52,272 nt of DNA from Candidatus Protochlamydia sp. (lineage in GTDB: Bacteria; Chlamydiota; Chlamydiia; Chlamydiales; Parachlamydiaceae). This document shows, in pieces, positions 15,935 to 24,805 of the stretch. The position numbers and the translations under genes are program-made. The notes beneath the pieces were generated by a model that worked only from the letters and a program-made list of their open reading frames with translations, searched no databases and was not told where the DNA came from. Location: NCBI GenBank assembly GCA_013695355.1, contig JACDAQ010000032.1:1-52272 (forward strand), read 5' to 3'. Each line of letters starts with the position of its first letter. Positions within the stretch are counted from its first letter, which is position 1.

Positions 15935-16300
15935 TTAGAGTTTTTGGACTAATTGCAGTGTATTTCCATCTGTGTCGGTCAAAGTCTGTAGCTTTACATG
16001 ACCCGGCACTTCCATCACTTCTCCAACCAATGTAATTCCTTTTTTAAGGCATTCTTCACGCGCTTCATCCAAATCATCCACGGTAATAGTAAATACAGCG
16101 TTTGTTCCAGCAATCATACCTTGTTCAAGGCTTTCTTCGCATATTCCCAGCACATAGCCCTCCGGACCTGAAAGTTCAGCCCAAACATAGGTTTCATCAA
16201 AGCTTATTAGCTTCAATCCAAGCTGATTAGTGTAGAAATCGATCGCTGCTTTAATATCTTTCACAATGATCCAAGCGAGGTATATTCCTTGTGTTTTCAT
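15935..16300 (-). CDS. VOC-superfamily protein (glyoxalase/dioxygenase fold)
   Basis: The 121-residue single-domain protein has a paired beta-alpha-beta-beta-beta pattern: GIYLAWIIVKDIKAAIDFYT at the start and TDTDGNTLQLVQKL at the end. The fold is used by glyoxalases, extradiol dioxygenases and resistance proteins. The terminal Gln/Glu metal ligand position reads LQL, and a first-motif ligand is not obvious, so activity is uncertain. It is transcribed away from the PadR regulator across a 500-base gap. Confidence 0.85.
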   Translation of the reverse strand: MKTQGIYLAWIIVKDIKAAIDFYTNQLGLKLISFDETYVWAELSGPEGYVLGICEESLEQGMIAGTNAVFTITVDDLDEAREECLKKGITLVGEVMEVPGHVKLQTLTDTDGNTLQLVQKL

Positions 16301-16809
16301 CTTTTGCCTTAGGTTTAAAATTAAGAACGCATTCTTTGGAAATGCGCCACGTGAGATTGATTTTGTCTTAAATTTTGCTGTATTGTAATAGGAATATTTA
16401 AAAAAAGCTAGGGAAGTAATTTTTTTAAAAAAATAAGTTTATCAATAATCCGAAGAAACAATTAATTCTTGGAACTGCTAAAAAATACTTTTTATTTAGG
16501 GTTTTTCCTGATTTTATTTGGGGATGTTTTTTTCTAAAAATTATAGATTATTATGACCTAATTATTTAGTATCTAAAGAAAAAATAATAATTCCAAGATA
16601 ACAAGAGACTACATGAGAAAAATCTCCTGAACTGCTTGTCAATTGTTCTGTGAAATGATGAATAATTTTCCAGAAATAGAACTAAACAAAATGTTCGGCT
16701 ATCCAGGGCCTTCTTAAAAATGTTATACGCTTTTGAGAATTTATTTTGCGCTCTTTCGCCTTTTTCTTTTTAGCAATCAAAATTAATAGATATCAAAAGG
16801 AATGTAATT
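16301..16809. other. Intergenic, 509 bases
   Basis: Very AT-rich region between divergent VOC and PadR genes. It must hold both promoters. I see no open frame of note, no repeat copy and no strong inverted repeat. Confidence 0.6.
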
Positions 16810-17376
16810 ATGGCTAAAAGCAGCAAGAGCAAATTTGCGATCATGGGAATGCTCGCGTTGGCGCCGAAAAGCTCGGGTTACGACATTAAAAAATTAATGG
16901 AAGAAAGTACTCAGTATTTTTGGAAAGAAACATACAGTTCTATTTATCCCGTTTTGGGGCTGCTCGTTCAGGAGAGACTAATTATTCAGCATGAGGTCGT
17001 GTCAAATAGCGACCGTCAGAGGAATGTGTATGAATTGACGGCAGAAGGTAAAAGAGAATTGCAAGAGTGGATCAACAAGCCTGTGGAGGGCGAACAATTA
17101 AGGAATGAACTCTTATTAAAGCTCTTTTTTGGCGAAATTGTTCCTCCATCGACAACGCGTCAACACGTTGAAGAATATCAAAGAATGCTCGACAGCAAGT
17201 TTAAACTTTATAATTCCATTAAGGACAAATTACAATTAGAACACAAAACTGAACCAGGGCTTCCCTATTGGCTTATGACATTGGAGTTTGGACTAGGACA
17301 ATTAACGGCAGCCAAGCAATGGTGTGAGAGCACTTTACAACAATATAAGAAATTAGAAAGGGATGATCAATTCTAA
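16810..17376 (+). CDS. PadR-family transcriptional regulator
   Basis: The 188-residue protein has an N-terminal winged helix (FAIMGMLALAPKSSGYDIKK, then SSIYPVLGLLVQERLI, YELTAEGKRELQEW). A C-terminal alpha-helical dimerisation domain of the Vir_act type follows (about 95-185). PadR proteins usually repress efflux or phenolic-acid genes in response to small ligands. AAAAGGAATGTAATT precedes the ATG. The target may be the divergent VOC gene, but no clear operator is visible. Confidence 0.92.
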   Translation: MAKSSKSKFAIMGMLALAPKSSGYDIKKLMEESTQYFWKETYSSIYPVLGLLVQERLIIQHEVVSNSDRQRNVYELTAEGKRELQEWINKPVEGEQLRNELLLKLFFGEIVPPSTTRQHVEEYQRMLDSKFKLYNSIKDKLQLEHKTEPGLPYWLMTLEFGLGQLTAAKQWCESTLQQYKKLERDDQF

Positions 17377-17518
17377 ATTCATTATTTTGGATCAGTGAAC
17401 AATGGATTGCCATTGTAGCCACGTATGGCCGCCTTTCCTTTTTCTTTGTTTAACAAAAAATAATTAAATTATATCGTTTTCTCAAATGAAAAAAACATAA
17501 AAAAAATAAAGGACTAAT

Positions 17519-18247
17519 ATGAAAAATAAATTTAACATTTTGGGGTTTGCATTACTAAGTTTTACCATCATTGCTTGCACCTATCTTATAATGAATTCAA
17601 TAAAAAATATTAAATTTGGCCCGGGCAATGTTTCTGTGAAGGGTTGCGCTGAAAAACAAATTCATTCTGATTTTGTTACTTGGTCGGGTGTAATTAGCGC
17701 AACTGGAGATAAAGAAATTGATGCTTATGAAAAATTAGAAAAGCATGTAGAGATTCTTAAAAAAAGAATGGAAGTTTTAAATACTGATCTTGAAGATGTC
17801 GAATTTTCACCCGTCGTTCTTTCTACTAAATACGAACTCAATGAAAAGGGAATTTCAACGAATAAAATTGAAAGCATTACATTATCTCAAGAGTTTTCTT
17901 TAGCTTCTTCTGATGTATTTTTAGTTACCAAATTATCGCAAAATATCACCTCTTTATTTAAAGAAGGAATTACTGTGGTTTCTCGCCAACCTAAGTATTT
18001 TTATTCTAAATTAGATGAACTAAAAATTGCTATGCTTGGGGCGGCTGCTACAGATGCTTATCAACGGGCAGAAGCTCTTGTAATTAAGAGCGGGGCCCAA
18101 GTGGGACGTTTGCGAGCAGCTCATCAAGGCGTATTTCAAATAACTCCTGTTTTTTCAAACAGTGTTTCAGATTATGGAGAATTTGATACGAGTAGCATAG
18201 ATAAAAGAATAAAAGCAGTTGTAACAATGGAATTTGCTATTGATTGA
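17519..18247 (+). CDS. SIMPL-domain (DUF541) envelope protein
   Basis: The 242-residue protein has an N-terminal hydrophobic segment (about 6-26, LGFALLSFTIIACTYLIM) and then a SIMPL domain: GNVSVKGCAEKQIHSDFVTW, ITLSQEFSL, AAATDAYQRAEALVIKSGAQ, GRLRAAHQGVFQI. IIAC could be read as a lipobox, but a plain membrane anchor is equally possible. SIMPL proteins are periplasmic and are found in oxidative stress and, originally, signalling contexts. It stands alone, with AAAGGACT before the ATG. Confidence 0.88.
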   Translation: MKNKFNILGFALLSFTIIACTYLIMNSIKNIKFGPGNVSVKGCAEKQIHSDFVTWSGVISATGDKEIDAYEKLEKHVEILKKRMEVLNTDLEDVEFSPVVLSTKYELNEKGISTNKIESITLSQEFSLASSDVFLVTKLSQNITSLFKEGITVVSRQPKYFYSKLDELKIAMLGAAATDAYQRAEALVIKSGAQVGRLRAAHQGVFQITPVFSNSVSDYGEFDTSSIDKRIKAVVTMEFAID

Positions 18248-18551
18248 TTTTTGAGTAATGTATAAAAAATAATAGATCAAACCCGGAATTAGATACCACG
18301 AAGTCCTTATTTAAAAATTAGTTAGATTTATTCAAACAATTTGCGCACAATAAAAAGGGTTTATAAGATATGCTAGGATGGGGGAGAACATATTTTTTTA
18401 TCATTTGCGAAAATGATGAATTCATTGGTTACCAATAATCCTCTTATGAATCACAAAATTTTTTGAGCAAAATTAAACCACCTATACTTGTCATTTTGAG
18501 GCCCGCTGTTCTTAATTTGACAAGATGTAGGATTTAAAGGGAGGTAAGCTT
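18248..18551. other. Intergenic, 304 bases
   Basis: No gene seen. GGGAGGT near 18540 is the ribosome site of the next gene. Confidence 0.5.
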
Positions 18552-18905
18552 TTGAAACTATCAAATTATGTTAAAATCGTTATTACAGTTCCAGAAACAC
18601 ATGCTGATGAACTAAGAGCAGTTATGGTGCGTGCAGGAGCTGGCAAAGATGAGGCTTACTCACATTGTAGCTATTCAATAAAGGGAATAAGCCGATTCAA
18701 GCCTAAAAAGGGCTCGGATCCCTATCTTGGAACAGAAGAAGTTTTGGAAGAAGTTGTAGAAGAACGTATTGAGACAGTCTGCACTTGCTCCGTTTTAGAA
18801 CACGTCTTGGAGGAAATTAAAAAAGCTCATCCTTACGAAGAAACCCTTATAGATATTTACCCCATATATGAAATCGGGCGAAAAATAGCTAAGATAGAAG
18901 AGTAA
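18552..18905 (+). CDS. NIF3/YqfO C-terminal-like (CutA-fold) protein
   Basis: The 117-residue protein starts YVKIVITVPETHADELRAVM and ends KAHPYEETLIDIYPI, matching stand-alone versions of the CutA-like insert domain of YqfO/NIF3 proteins. The HPYEE motif near the C-terminus is characteristic. The molecular role is unknown; the fold trimerises and may bind metal or nucleotides. The start is TTG at 18552, chosen because GGAGGT lies six bases upstream and no ATG fits the domain start. Confidence 0.85.
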   Translation: MKLSNYVKIVITVPETHADELRAVMVRAGAGKDEAYSHCSYSIKGISRFKPKKGSDPYLGTEEVLEEVVEERIETVCTCSVLEHVLEEIKKAHPYEETLIDIYPIYEIGRKIAKIEE

Positions 18906-19392
18906 GCGTTAATTTTTACACTGCATTACTTCTCTACTAAAGTCGATCATAATCATAGTCTTACGAAACTTTATAAGGATTTTCTTTATTAATTAATGGA
19001 GTAAACTCATTTACGTACCAAAGAAGACATTGTACAATTAGCTGTCATATCTGCATCAGCACGGGTATCTTCACCGAGGCAAATATTTTAAAGGATGTTA
19101 CCCTTTAAGCGTATTTTTTTAGAGCATCGCAGTCCAAAATTCAATTTGAATTCACTTGGGTTTAAATTAATCATTATATATAAGAAAATTATGTTGATTT
19201 TTGAGTGCCAAAATTTCTATCACATATGGAGTTAATGCAAGTTATTTTTTATTTATAAGGGTTTTCATAGAAATTTAGAACAGGCGCTCTATCGGTAAAC
19301 CTCATAAGCCTCCAAGATCCAGCTTTTAAAACAAAATAAAGTAATTTTGGAGAATACAGACAGGTGGAGGATAACTAAAGATAAGGGATGCG
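18906..19392. other. Intergenic, 487 bases, with a repeat end
   Basis: No gene seen. It contains the family A end at 19128-19163. Confidence 0.5.
19128..19163. repeat. Family A repeat end, copy A4 (partial)
   Basis: Only the right arm remains: GCAGTCCAAAATTCAATTTG followed by AATTCACTTGGGTTTA. The hairpin centre is missing, so this is a deletion remnant or solo end. Confidence 0.75.
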
Positions 19393-20202
19393 ATGAAAGT
19401 AATATTCTTAAAAATAAAGCATTTTTATATCAAAATGCAGGATATTTTAATTACAGATATCCGCTATCTCCTGCCCTGTGTATTAACATGGTTTTATCAT
19501 CGAAAAATCAAAAAGGACATTTTTCTTTTTAAGCTAAAAAATCCACATTCTGGTAAAAAAGCTAGTTTATATCAGCATGGGAAATGGAAAATAACAAATC
19601 CGCAGTCCATTCTAATTTTGCATGGATTATACTCTCATCCATGCGTAATGCAGCATCTAGCTAAAGTGGCCCAAAAAGCTAACATTGGGTCAGTCTTTAG
19701 CCTTTATGTACGCTACGAAGAAACTAATTTGAATAGCCATCGCTTTCTTATCAACCAGGCCATTAATAGCATAGAAAAGATGCAGCTTGATCAAGGCTAC
19801 CCCTTTAAGGGAATTATACTAGTCGGCCACTCAATGGGAGCTATTGAAGCTTCCTATATTGCTTTTGTAGAGAATAACAAGAAAATCTTATCAGTCATTT
19901 CAATCGCAGGACGCTTAAAAGTCGTTGAATCTGTTTATAGGCCTTGTAGAGAATCTTTAAAAGATGCTTTGAATAAGATAAATAAAGGCGTTCAATCAAA
20001 TCCTAGCCTTCCATTATATCAGATTGTAGGTCAGCGTGACTGGAATGCACCGCTTAAGTCGACTGTTATTCGCAAAAAAGAAGGCTGTTACCGCATAATG
20101 GAAGAAGGCATGCATTTCAATATTCTTTTTCATCAAGACATTTACAGTACGCTATCTGAATTTTTACAAAAATCTTCACTAAAAGAAAAACCGAATGCCT
20201 AG
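19393..20202 (+). CDS. Alpha/beta hydrolase (lipase-like)
   Basis: The 269-residue protein has an oxyanion-hole segment ILILHGLYSHP (about residue 75) and the nucleophile elbow GHSMGA (about 150). A late GMHFN gives the likely catalytic His (about 241). The Asp is probably in VGQRDW. The N-terminal 50 residues are basic and hydrophobic, perhaps a membrane-associated region. A second ATG at 19435 would remove 14 residues; the first is preceded by AAGGGATGCG. The substrate is unknown; alpha/beta hydrolases of this kind cleave esters or act as acyltransferases. Confidence 0.85.
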   Translation: MKVIFLKIKHFYIKMQDILITDIRYLLPCVLTWFYHRKIKKDIFLFKLKNPHSGKKASLYQHGKWKITNPQSILILHGLYSHPCVMQHLAKVAQKANIGSVFSLYVRYEETNLNSHRFLINQAINSIEKMQLDQGYPFKGIILVGHSMGAIEASYIAFVENNKKILSVISIAGRLKVVESVYRPCRESLKDALNKINKGVQSNPSLPLYQIVGQRDWNAPLKSTVIRKKEGCYRIMEEGMHFNILFHQDIYSTLSEFLQKSSLKEKPNA

Positions 20203-20523
20203 TGAGAAATTTCTATGGTTCCTATTAGAAATTCATCCAGTCATCCATTGAGATTCTTAGGCTTTCTTCGAAATAAAATATGTGTGGAAAAACATGTTTT
20301 TTTTGTAATAAAATCGTACAATTGATATTTTATCTTTATAACTGGGTTTCTCCCCTCGTTAATATGGGAACCTCGCGCCCTATCTTCGCCCTTTCGCTCT
20401 TAAATAATATCGATTTGATAATTCAGAGCGAAAAGACAAATATAAGGCACGATTCCCCTTACTTTCAATGAGATAAATTCAAACTCAGGTTTTAAGCGAA
20501 TACGAACGAATAGAAAGGATAAA
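20203..20523. other. Intergenic, 321 bases
   Basis: A 63-codon frame at 20280 has poor protein character and no ribosome site. I see nothing else. Confidence 0.5.
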
Positions 20524-20904
20524 ATGGATTGGTCACCTATATTCGCAAAATTTTTGGGTATTTACCTTTTGATTATTGTTGTCATTTGGGTGGCTCGCAA
20601 AGAATCTTTTGAAAGAGCAATACGAGATGTTATTCTATCCGATGGTATGTTTGGGCTTAGTGGCGCATTTCACATCATTATTGGTTTAATGATTGCTATT
20701 TTACATCCTATCTGGACTGTTAATTGGCAAGGTCTTATTACATTGATTGCTTACACATCAATTGTTCAAGGAGTTCTCCGATTGGCTTTTCCCATTCAGT
20801 CTAGAAAAAACATCCTGAAATCATTAAAAAAGGGTTATTGGATTTGGATAGTTGTTGCAGGTGTCTTAGGTACAATTCTAACCTATAGTGGCTTTACTCA
20901 TTAA
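20524..20904 (+). CDS. Small four-helix membrane protein
   Basis: The 126-residue protein has four hydrophobic segments: about 8-24, 46-63, 68-86 and 103-121. Between them is a charged loop (ARKESFERAIRDVILSDGMF) and a basic loop before the last helix. No family is recognised with confidence. GAAAGGATAAA lies just before the ATG. It stands alone. Confidence 0.75.
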   Translation: MDWSPIFAKFLGIYLLIIVVIWVARKESFERAIRDVILSDGMFGLSGAFHIIIGLMIAILHPIWTVNWQGLITLIAYTSIVQGVLRLAFPIQSRKNILKSLKKGYWIWIVVAGVLGTILTYSGFTH

Positions 20905-21324
20905 TACAATTTAACAATTCCGGCTTAAGAAGTTAGCTCTTACTGAAGAATGGTACAAGCCTATTATCGAATACCAAAATTAATAAGAAAGGCCTCCTAA
21001 AAGGCACAGGAACTATGGCAACAAGAACTTCCAGGCTTAAGAATTTGTCTTCCATAGTGTTACATATTTCGTTAAGACGCTTCTTTTATTGAATCGAGAT
21101 CAATATTTAGCATACGGTAAATCTCCTCTTATTAAGATTTTTTCTTCAATACTTTTCAATGCTTTTCTATAATCAGAGTCAGCAGGTAGATGCGTTAACC
21201 ATGAAGAATCATGTTGAGAGTTGTTTCTATTTCCTAATAACATCGCCAAAGATTGAAGAAAGTGGATAAAAAGTGCAAAACAAACAAAAAATTTTAGACG
21301 TCATATTGCTTCAAGCGACACCCA
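20905..21324. other. Gap of 420 bases with a possible gene scrap
   Basis: On the minus strand about 21100-21290 stays open and reads FIHFLQSLAMLLGNRNNSQH, then DSSWLTHLPADSDYRKALKS and IEEKILIRGDLPYAKY-stop. This has normal protein composition but no start, so it may be the 3' remnant of a gene. The rest shows nothing. Confidence 0.35.
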
Positions 21325-21666
21325 TTAATTTAAAAGTTTTATTGACTCTATAAGCTCTTGCTTTTGATGTTCATTCAGGCTGGTAAGAGGAGGGCGCATA
21401 ACATGCCAATCCATTCCTTTTTGGCTTTCAACTAGCGCTTTGATTGCATGGAATATAGGATAATTTTTCAATGTTTGTAAGATGTTTTTTACATTTGGAT
21501 TGTAGTTAGGTTTTTCCTGATTCTTTCCAAACTCGTAGAGAGAGCAGATGAGTTCAGGGGAAGCATTAACGATGCCTGAAATCCCTCCAGAAGCTCCTAA
21601 TTGTACGGCCTCGGAAATATGCACCTCATGCCCTACAAACACCTGAAAATCGCTAAATTTATGCAC
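21325..21666 (-). pseudogene. C-terminal remnant of a DapA/N-acetylneuraminate lyase-family gene
   Basis: The 113 codons include FQVFVGHEVHISEAVQLGAS and GGISGIVNASPELICSLYEF, which is the distal half of the TIM barrel of dihydrodipicolinate synthase-family aldolases. The full family is about 290 residues, and the half with the Schiff-base lysine and the YNxP motif is absent upstream. The enzyme cannot work. It is probably decayed transferred DNA; the functional lysine-pathway enzyme must be elsewhere. Confidence 0.75.
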
Positions 21667-21837
21667 CGCCTTCTTTTTGGAAAATTCATGTTCCCTACAA
21701 TAGCAAATATTTTTATATCACACCATAAATATTTATTTTAATAGATTAATGATGTTGGGGTAGAAACAAAATCTGTTCATTGACTTATTTTATTGCCTAT
21801 TGGTATCATATGATGCTATAATTAATAAGAGATATTA

Positions 21838-22221
21838 ATGCAAAGTAAGCGCCCTTCGGACCGAGAGTTGATCAAACGATTAAATGAAGCAAAAGAATTT
21901 CTAGAAAATCATCATGGAGTGTTTGCAACACCATCAAAAATCATGGGCGAATTAAATGATTTAGATATTGGGAATTCAAATGATGTTTGGTTGTTAATTA
22001 GAGAGTTGCTTGATGAGATTTCACCAAAAGATTATAGAGGATCGAGACCTCCACAAAAATCCTATGAGAAAGCAATAGCCGGGCTTGAGTTATTGGCTTT
22101 TAGCTGGTGGAGCTCTAAACTCGCTAAGCAGATGTACATTAAATTTGTTTTGAAGAATGGGCGATATTATTACGTCTCATTACATCAAAGCCGTTCGACA
22201 GAACAAATAGGAGAAGATTAA
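21838..22221 (+). CDS. Probable toxin of an MqsR/RelE-like pair
   Basis: The 127-residue basic protein has a helical N-terminus (RLNEAKEFLENHHGVFATPS). Its C-terminal beta segment, KQMYIKFVLKNGRYYYVSLH, resembles the last strands of MqsR-type endoribonuclease toxins. The strongest argument is its position: its TAA shares a base with the ATG of an MqsA-type zinc-finger/HTH protein, the usual toxin-first order of mqsRA. The identity as MqsR-like is inference; no catalytic residue can be fixed by eye. Confidence 0.6.
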   Translation: MQSKRPSDRELIKRLNEAKEFLENHHGVFATPSKIMGELNDLDIGNSNDVWLLIRELLDEISPKDYRGSRPPQKSYEKAIAGLELLAFSWWSSKLAKQMYIKFVLKNGRYYYVSLHQSRSTEQIGED

Positions 22222-23087
22222 TGAAGTGCCTTAATTGTGATTTTGAAAAGTTTGAGTCAAAAAATATTCGCTTTAATCCTGAGATAAAAGGAGAGGAAGT
22301 TGAGGTTGTCGTACCCTCGTTTGTGTGCACAAAATGTCAGACGCCGTTAATGAATGGAGAGCAAATGAATGTTCTTAGAAAGAGTGCTGCAGATAAATAC
22401 CGCAGGCAACACAACCTTTTAACATCTGAAGAGATTATCAAATATCGCGGTTCGCTTGGAATGTCCCAAACTGCTTTTGCTAACTATTTAAAAGTTGGAG
22501 AAGCAAGTATCAAACGTTGGGAGACATATTTTGTACAAGATGTAGTTCAGGATGATCATATTCGTTTGAAATGTGATGAAGCGTACGCAGAACTTAATGC
22601 TCTTGAAGTTCATTGGAAAAGCCAGTCTTCTGACATTTATAGCGGCAACCGGCCGTTTTGCCTAGAACTATTTAAACAAGCTGTGCGCTATTTGATTGGA
22701 TTCACAAAGAGTCCTTTATTTTTAAATAAAGCAGTGTTTTACGCAGACTTTAAACATTTTCAACAATATGGGATGAGCATAACTGGAACTAGGTATGTTC
22801 ATTTAGAATACGGCCCATGCCCAGATCAATTTCAGAACATCTATAAATTATTTCTTGCCAAGGGGATTTTGATTTCTGGGGGACACCACATTTTAAAAAG
22901 CATTGATAAGCCTGATTTAAGCGTTTTTTCAGATTCCGAAAAAGAAATTTTAGAGTCTGTAGCAAAAATAGCACATACAGATGGTGGAAAGAAGCTTTTA
23001 AAAGTTTCACATGATGAAGAAGCTTTTAAAGAAACCGAACCCTTTCAACTTATTAGCTATGAATTTTCGAAAAAATTAAAAATATAG
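22221..23087 (+). CDS. MqsA-type antitoxin fused to a Panacea (SocA-like) domain
   Basis: The 288-residue protein has three parts. Residues 1-45 form a YgiT/MqsA zinc finger (CLNC and CTKC pairs). Residues 66-100 form an HTH (YRGSLGMSQTAFANYLKVGE, then ASIKRWE). From about 145 is a Panacea domain (LIGFTKSPLFLNKAVFYADF, then YVHLEYGPCPDQF). Panacea domains act as antitoxin chaperone-like modules that neutralise many different toxins. The HTH suggests autoregulation of the operon. The start overlaps the upstream stop by one base, so the pair is translationally coupled. Confidence 0.88.
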   Translation: MKCLNCDFEKFESKNIRFNPEIKGEEVEVVVPSFVCTKCQTPLMNGEQMNVLRKSAADKYRRQHNLLTSEEIIKYRGSLGMSQTAFANYLKVGEASIKRWETYFVQDVVQDDHIRLKCDEAYAELNALEVHWKSQSSDIYSGNRPFCLELFKQAVRYLIGFTKSPLFLNKAVFYADFKHFQQYGMSITGTRYVHLEYGPCPDQFQNIYKLFLAKGILISGGHHILKSIDKPDLSVFSDSEKEILESVAKIAHTDGGKKLLKVSHDEEAFKETEPFQLISYEFSKKLKI

Positions 23088-23607
23088 ATTGAAGATACAA
23101 ATTAATAATTCGTGTCACGAGACTAAATGTATCAAGAATTTGACAAAGCTTTTAGTTAGTTGGGAATCGATTGTATTTTATTCGAATTTTTTTTAAAAAA
23201 TTACTCACCCTAGAAATTCTGAGTTAAAAATAGATATATTGTAGCACTAATATTATTCAATTTACATCAGACGCTAAACTGGTGCTGATTTCAATAAATA
23301 CATTTGTTAAAAAGTTTCCCAGAACACCAAAAATCAAAGAACTTTTTGTTTAAGTATATTCTAGTTTTAAAGAGCTTGAAGTTAAAGGTAAAAAGTTGCC
23401 TATATCCTTGCATAAGCCTTTAACAAAGGATGCTTCCCTTACAGGAAAGTGTCGCTGATATGCCAATCCCCTTTATACACTTTGAGATTGATTGGAGCTC
23501 GATTGATCACATTTTTTTAACTTTGGATTCGCCAAAGAACTTTAATTTGAGCAAATTTATTGACAGAATTCAGAACATCGTTCTAAAATGTAAAGAACGT
23601 TCTAAAA
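23088..23607. other. Gap of 520 bases
   Basis: Apart from the TetR promoter/operator at its right end, I see nothing convincing. The 62-codon frame at 23430 is not gene-like. Confidence 0.5.
23560..23603 (+). promoter_or_regulatory. Promoter and palindromic operators of the TetR gene
   Basis: TTGACA at 23560 is followed after 18 bases by TAAAAT at 23584, a near-consensus sigma-70 type promoter. Two related palindromes overlap it: AGAAC-ATC-GTTCT at 23572-23584 inside the spacer and AGAACGTTCT at 23594-23603, just before the gene start. The position fits autorepression by the regulator encoded next. Confidence 0.7.
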
Positions 23608-24216
23608 ATGGAAACTGATATGGGAATTCAAGAGAGAAAAGAACGCGAAAAAGAGGCTTTTCGAAAGTTAATCATTGCAACAGCTCACGAGCTTGTGAGT
23701 AAGCATGGATTGGAAGGATTGACTATGCGAGCTCTTGCGCAGACTATTGAGTATAGCCAATCTAAAATTTATGAATTTTTTAAGAATAAGGATCAGCTTT
23801 GCGAGGTGCTTTGTGAAGAATTGTGTGAAAAGTTAATGGCAATAGTAAAACAAATTTCTAATGAGCTTGAGCCTGATAAATATTTAACAGAATTGATTTT
23901 AAAAGTTGTGGAATTTCATGCTACCTATCCTCATTCTGAAGAGCTTTTTACCCTAGTTTGTTTTGGTCCAAAACGGTTTAAAGTACCCCAAGCCTATTTA
24001 GATATGGAAGTTTACCCTATAGCTGCCGTTAAAAATTTAAAAAGTCCTTATATCAAAACTGATGAGGAAGTTTTAATAGCCTTAGACATCATACGGTGTT
24101 TTAAAATTGGAATTGCCACCCTTATGGCGTCAGAAACATCATTAGAGAGTAAGAAACGGGTATACACAATGGCTGAAAATATTGTGAAAGTTCTAATAAG
24201 AGGGTGGCATCATTAA
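23608..24216 (+). CDS. TetR-family transcriptional regulator
   Basis: The 202-residue protein has an N-terminal TetR HTH at about 14-60 (KLIIATAHELVSKHGLEGLT, then MRALAQTIEYSQSKIYEFF) and a ligand-binding helical domain. It probably represses itself through the palindromes directly upstream. The ATG at 23620 (MGIQERK) is an equally plausible start. The leader would be very short, since the promoter ends about 15 bases upstream. The downstream GNAT gene overlaps its end and was probably the regulated partner. Confidence 0.9.
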   Translation: METDMGIQERKEREKEAFRKLIIATAHELVSKHGLEGLTMRALAQTIEYSQSKIYEFFKNKDQLCEVLCEELCEKLMAIVKQISNELEPDKYLTELILKVVEFHATYPHSEELFTLVCFGPKRFKVPQAYLDMEVYPIAAVKNLKSPYIKTDEEVLIALDIIRCFKIGIATLMASETSLESKKRVYTMAENIVKVLIRGWHH

Positions 24217-24789
24217 GAAACCTCCTATTGAATTTCAAATCTTTGAGGTACATGAAATTGGTGCGCAAAAGTTATCGATCATCAATTTGATTAATGATTC
24301 TTACTGGTTTCAACAAGAACCATTTTTTGTTGATACCACAGCCTCCCGGGAAAGAATGTCAATGCAAAGATGGAATGATATTCTTTTAGAACCTGTTCAT
24401 AGATATTGAACAGGTTCTTAGACCCTCATCAAAAGGTTTTTGTATTAAGGGAAATCGCAACGCTCGCGGTAGTAGGTGTGATCGTGCTTGAAATCCCTCC
24501 ATATGAAGAATATGCCAAATTTGGGGTGTTTGCTATTTCAAAAACTCATCAAGGTAAAAAGTTAGGGAAAATTTTAATTGACCATGTTGAGCAGCTAGCA
24601 AGAAAATTGCTAAAGAAATCTATGAGGATCGAAGTCTTTGCCTTTGCTCATCATCTGGAAACTTATTATCAAAAGCTTGGTTATGTTTATACAGGGAAAA
24701 CAAATTCATTCTTTCATGCGGATTGCATAAAACCAGAATACAAAGACAGGTCCTCACACTATCTGAGAGCGTTAGAAAAAAAATTATAA
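24212..24789 (+). pseudogene. GNAT-family N-acetyltransferase, split by repeat B1
   Basis: The first part is open from 24200, overlapping the TetR end with GAGGGTGG as a ribosome site but only ATT where a start is expected. It reads KKPPIEFQIFEVHEIGAQKL and ends RWNDILL. The second part reads DPHQKVFVLREIATLAVVGV with GNAT motifs ISKTHQGKKLGKILIDHVEQ and YYQKLGYVYTGKT. Between them sits repeat B1. Removing 24391-24422 (32 bases) joins ILL to DPHQK in one frame. The gene is therefore inactivated by the insertion, and the lost ATG is a second defect. The acceptor substrate is unknown. Confidence 0.85.
24386..24422. repeat. Family B palindromic repeat, copy B1, with 5-base target duplication
   Basis: The arms are TAGAACCTGTTCA and TGAACAGGTTCTTA around a TAGATAT centre. 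TTAGA occurs at both borders (24386-24390 and 24418-24422), so one copy is a likely target duplication. It interrupts the GNAT gene. Confidence 0.9.
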
Positions 24790-24805
24790 ATTAAAAGGAG
24801 AGTAA

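Noticed and set aside
20280-20471. 63-codon frame after the hydrolase
   Set aside because: No ribosome site and no recognisable pattern; probably chance.
23430-23618. 62-codon frame before the TetR gene
   Set aside because: No ribosome site, overlaps the TetR promoter and operators, and the composition is not protein-like.
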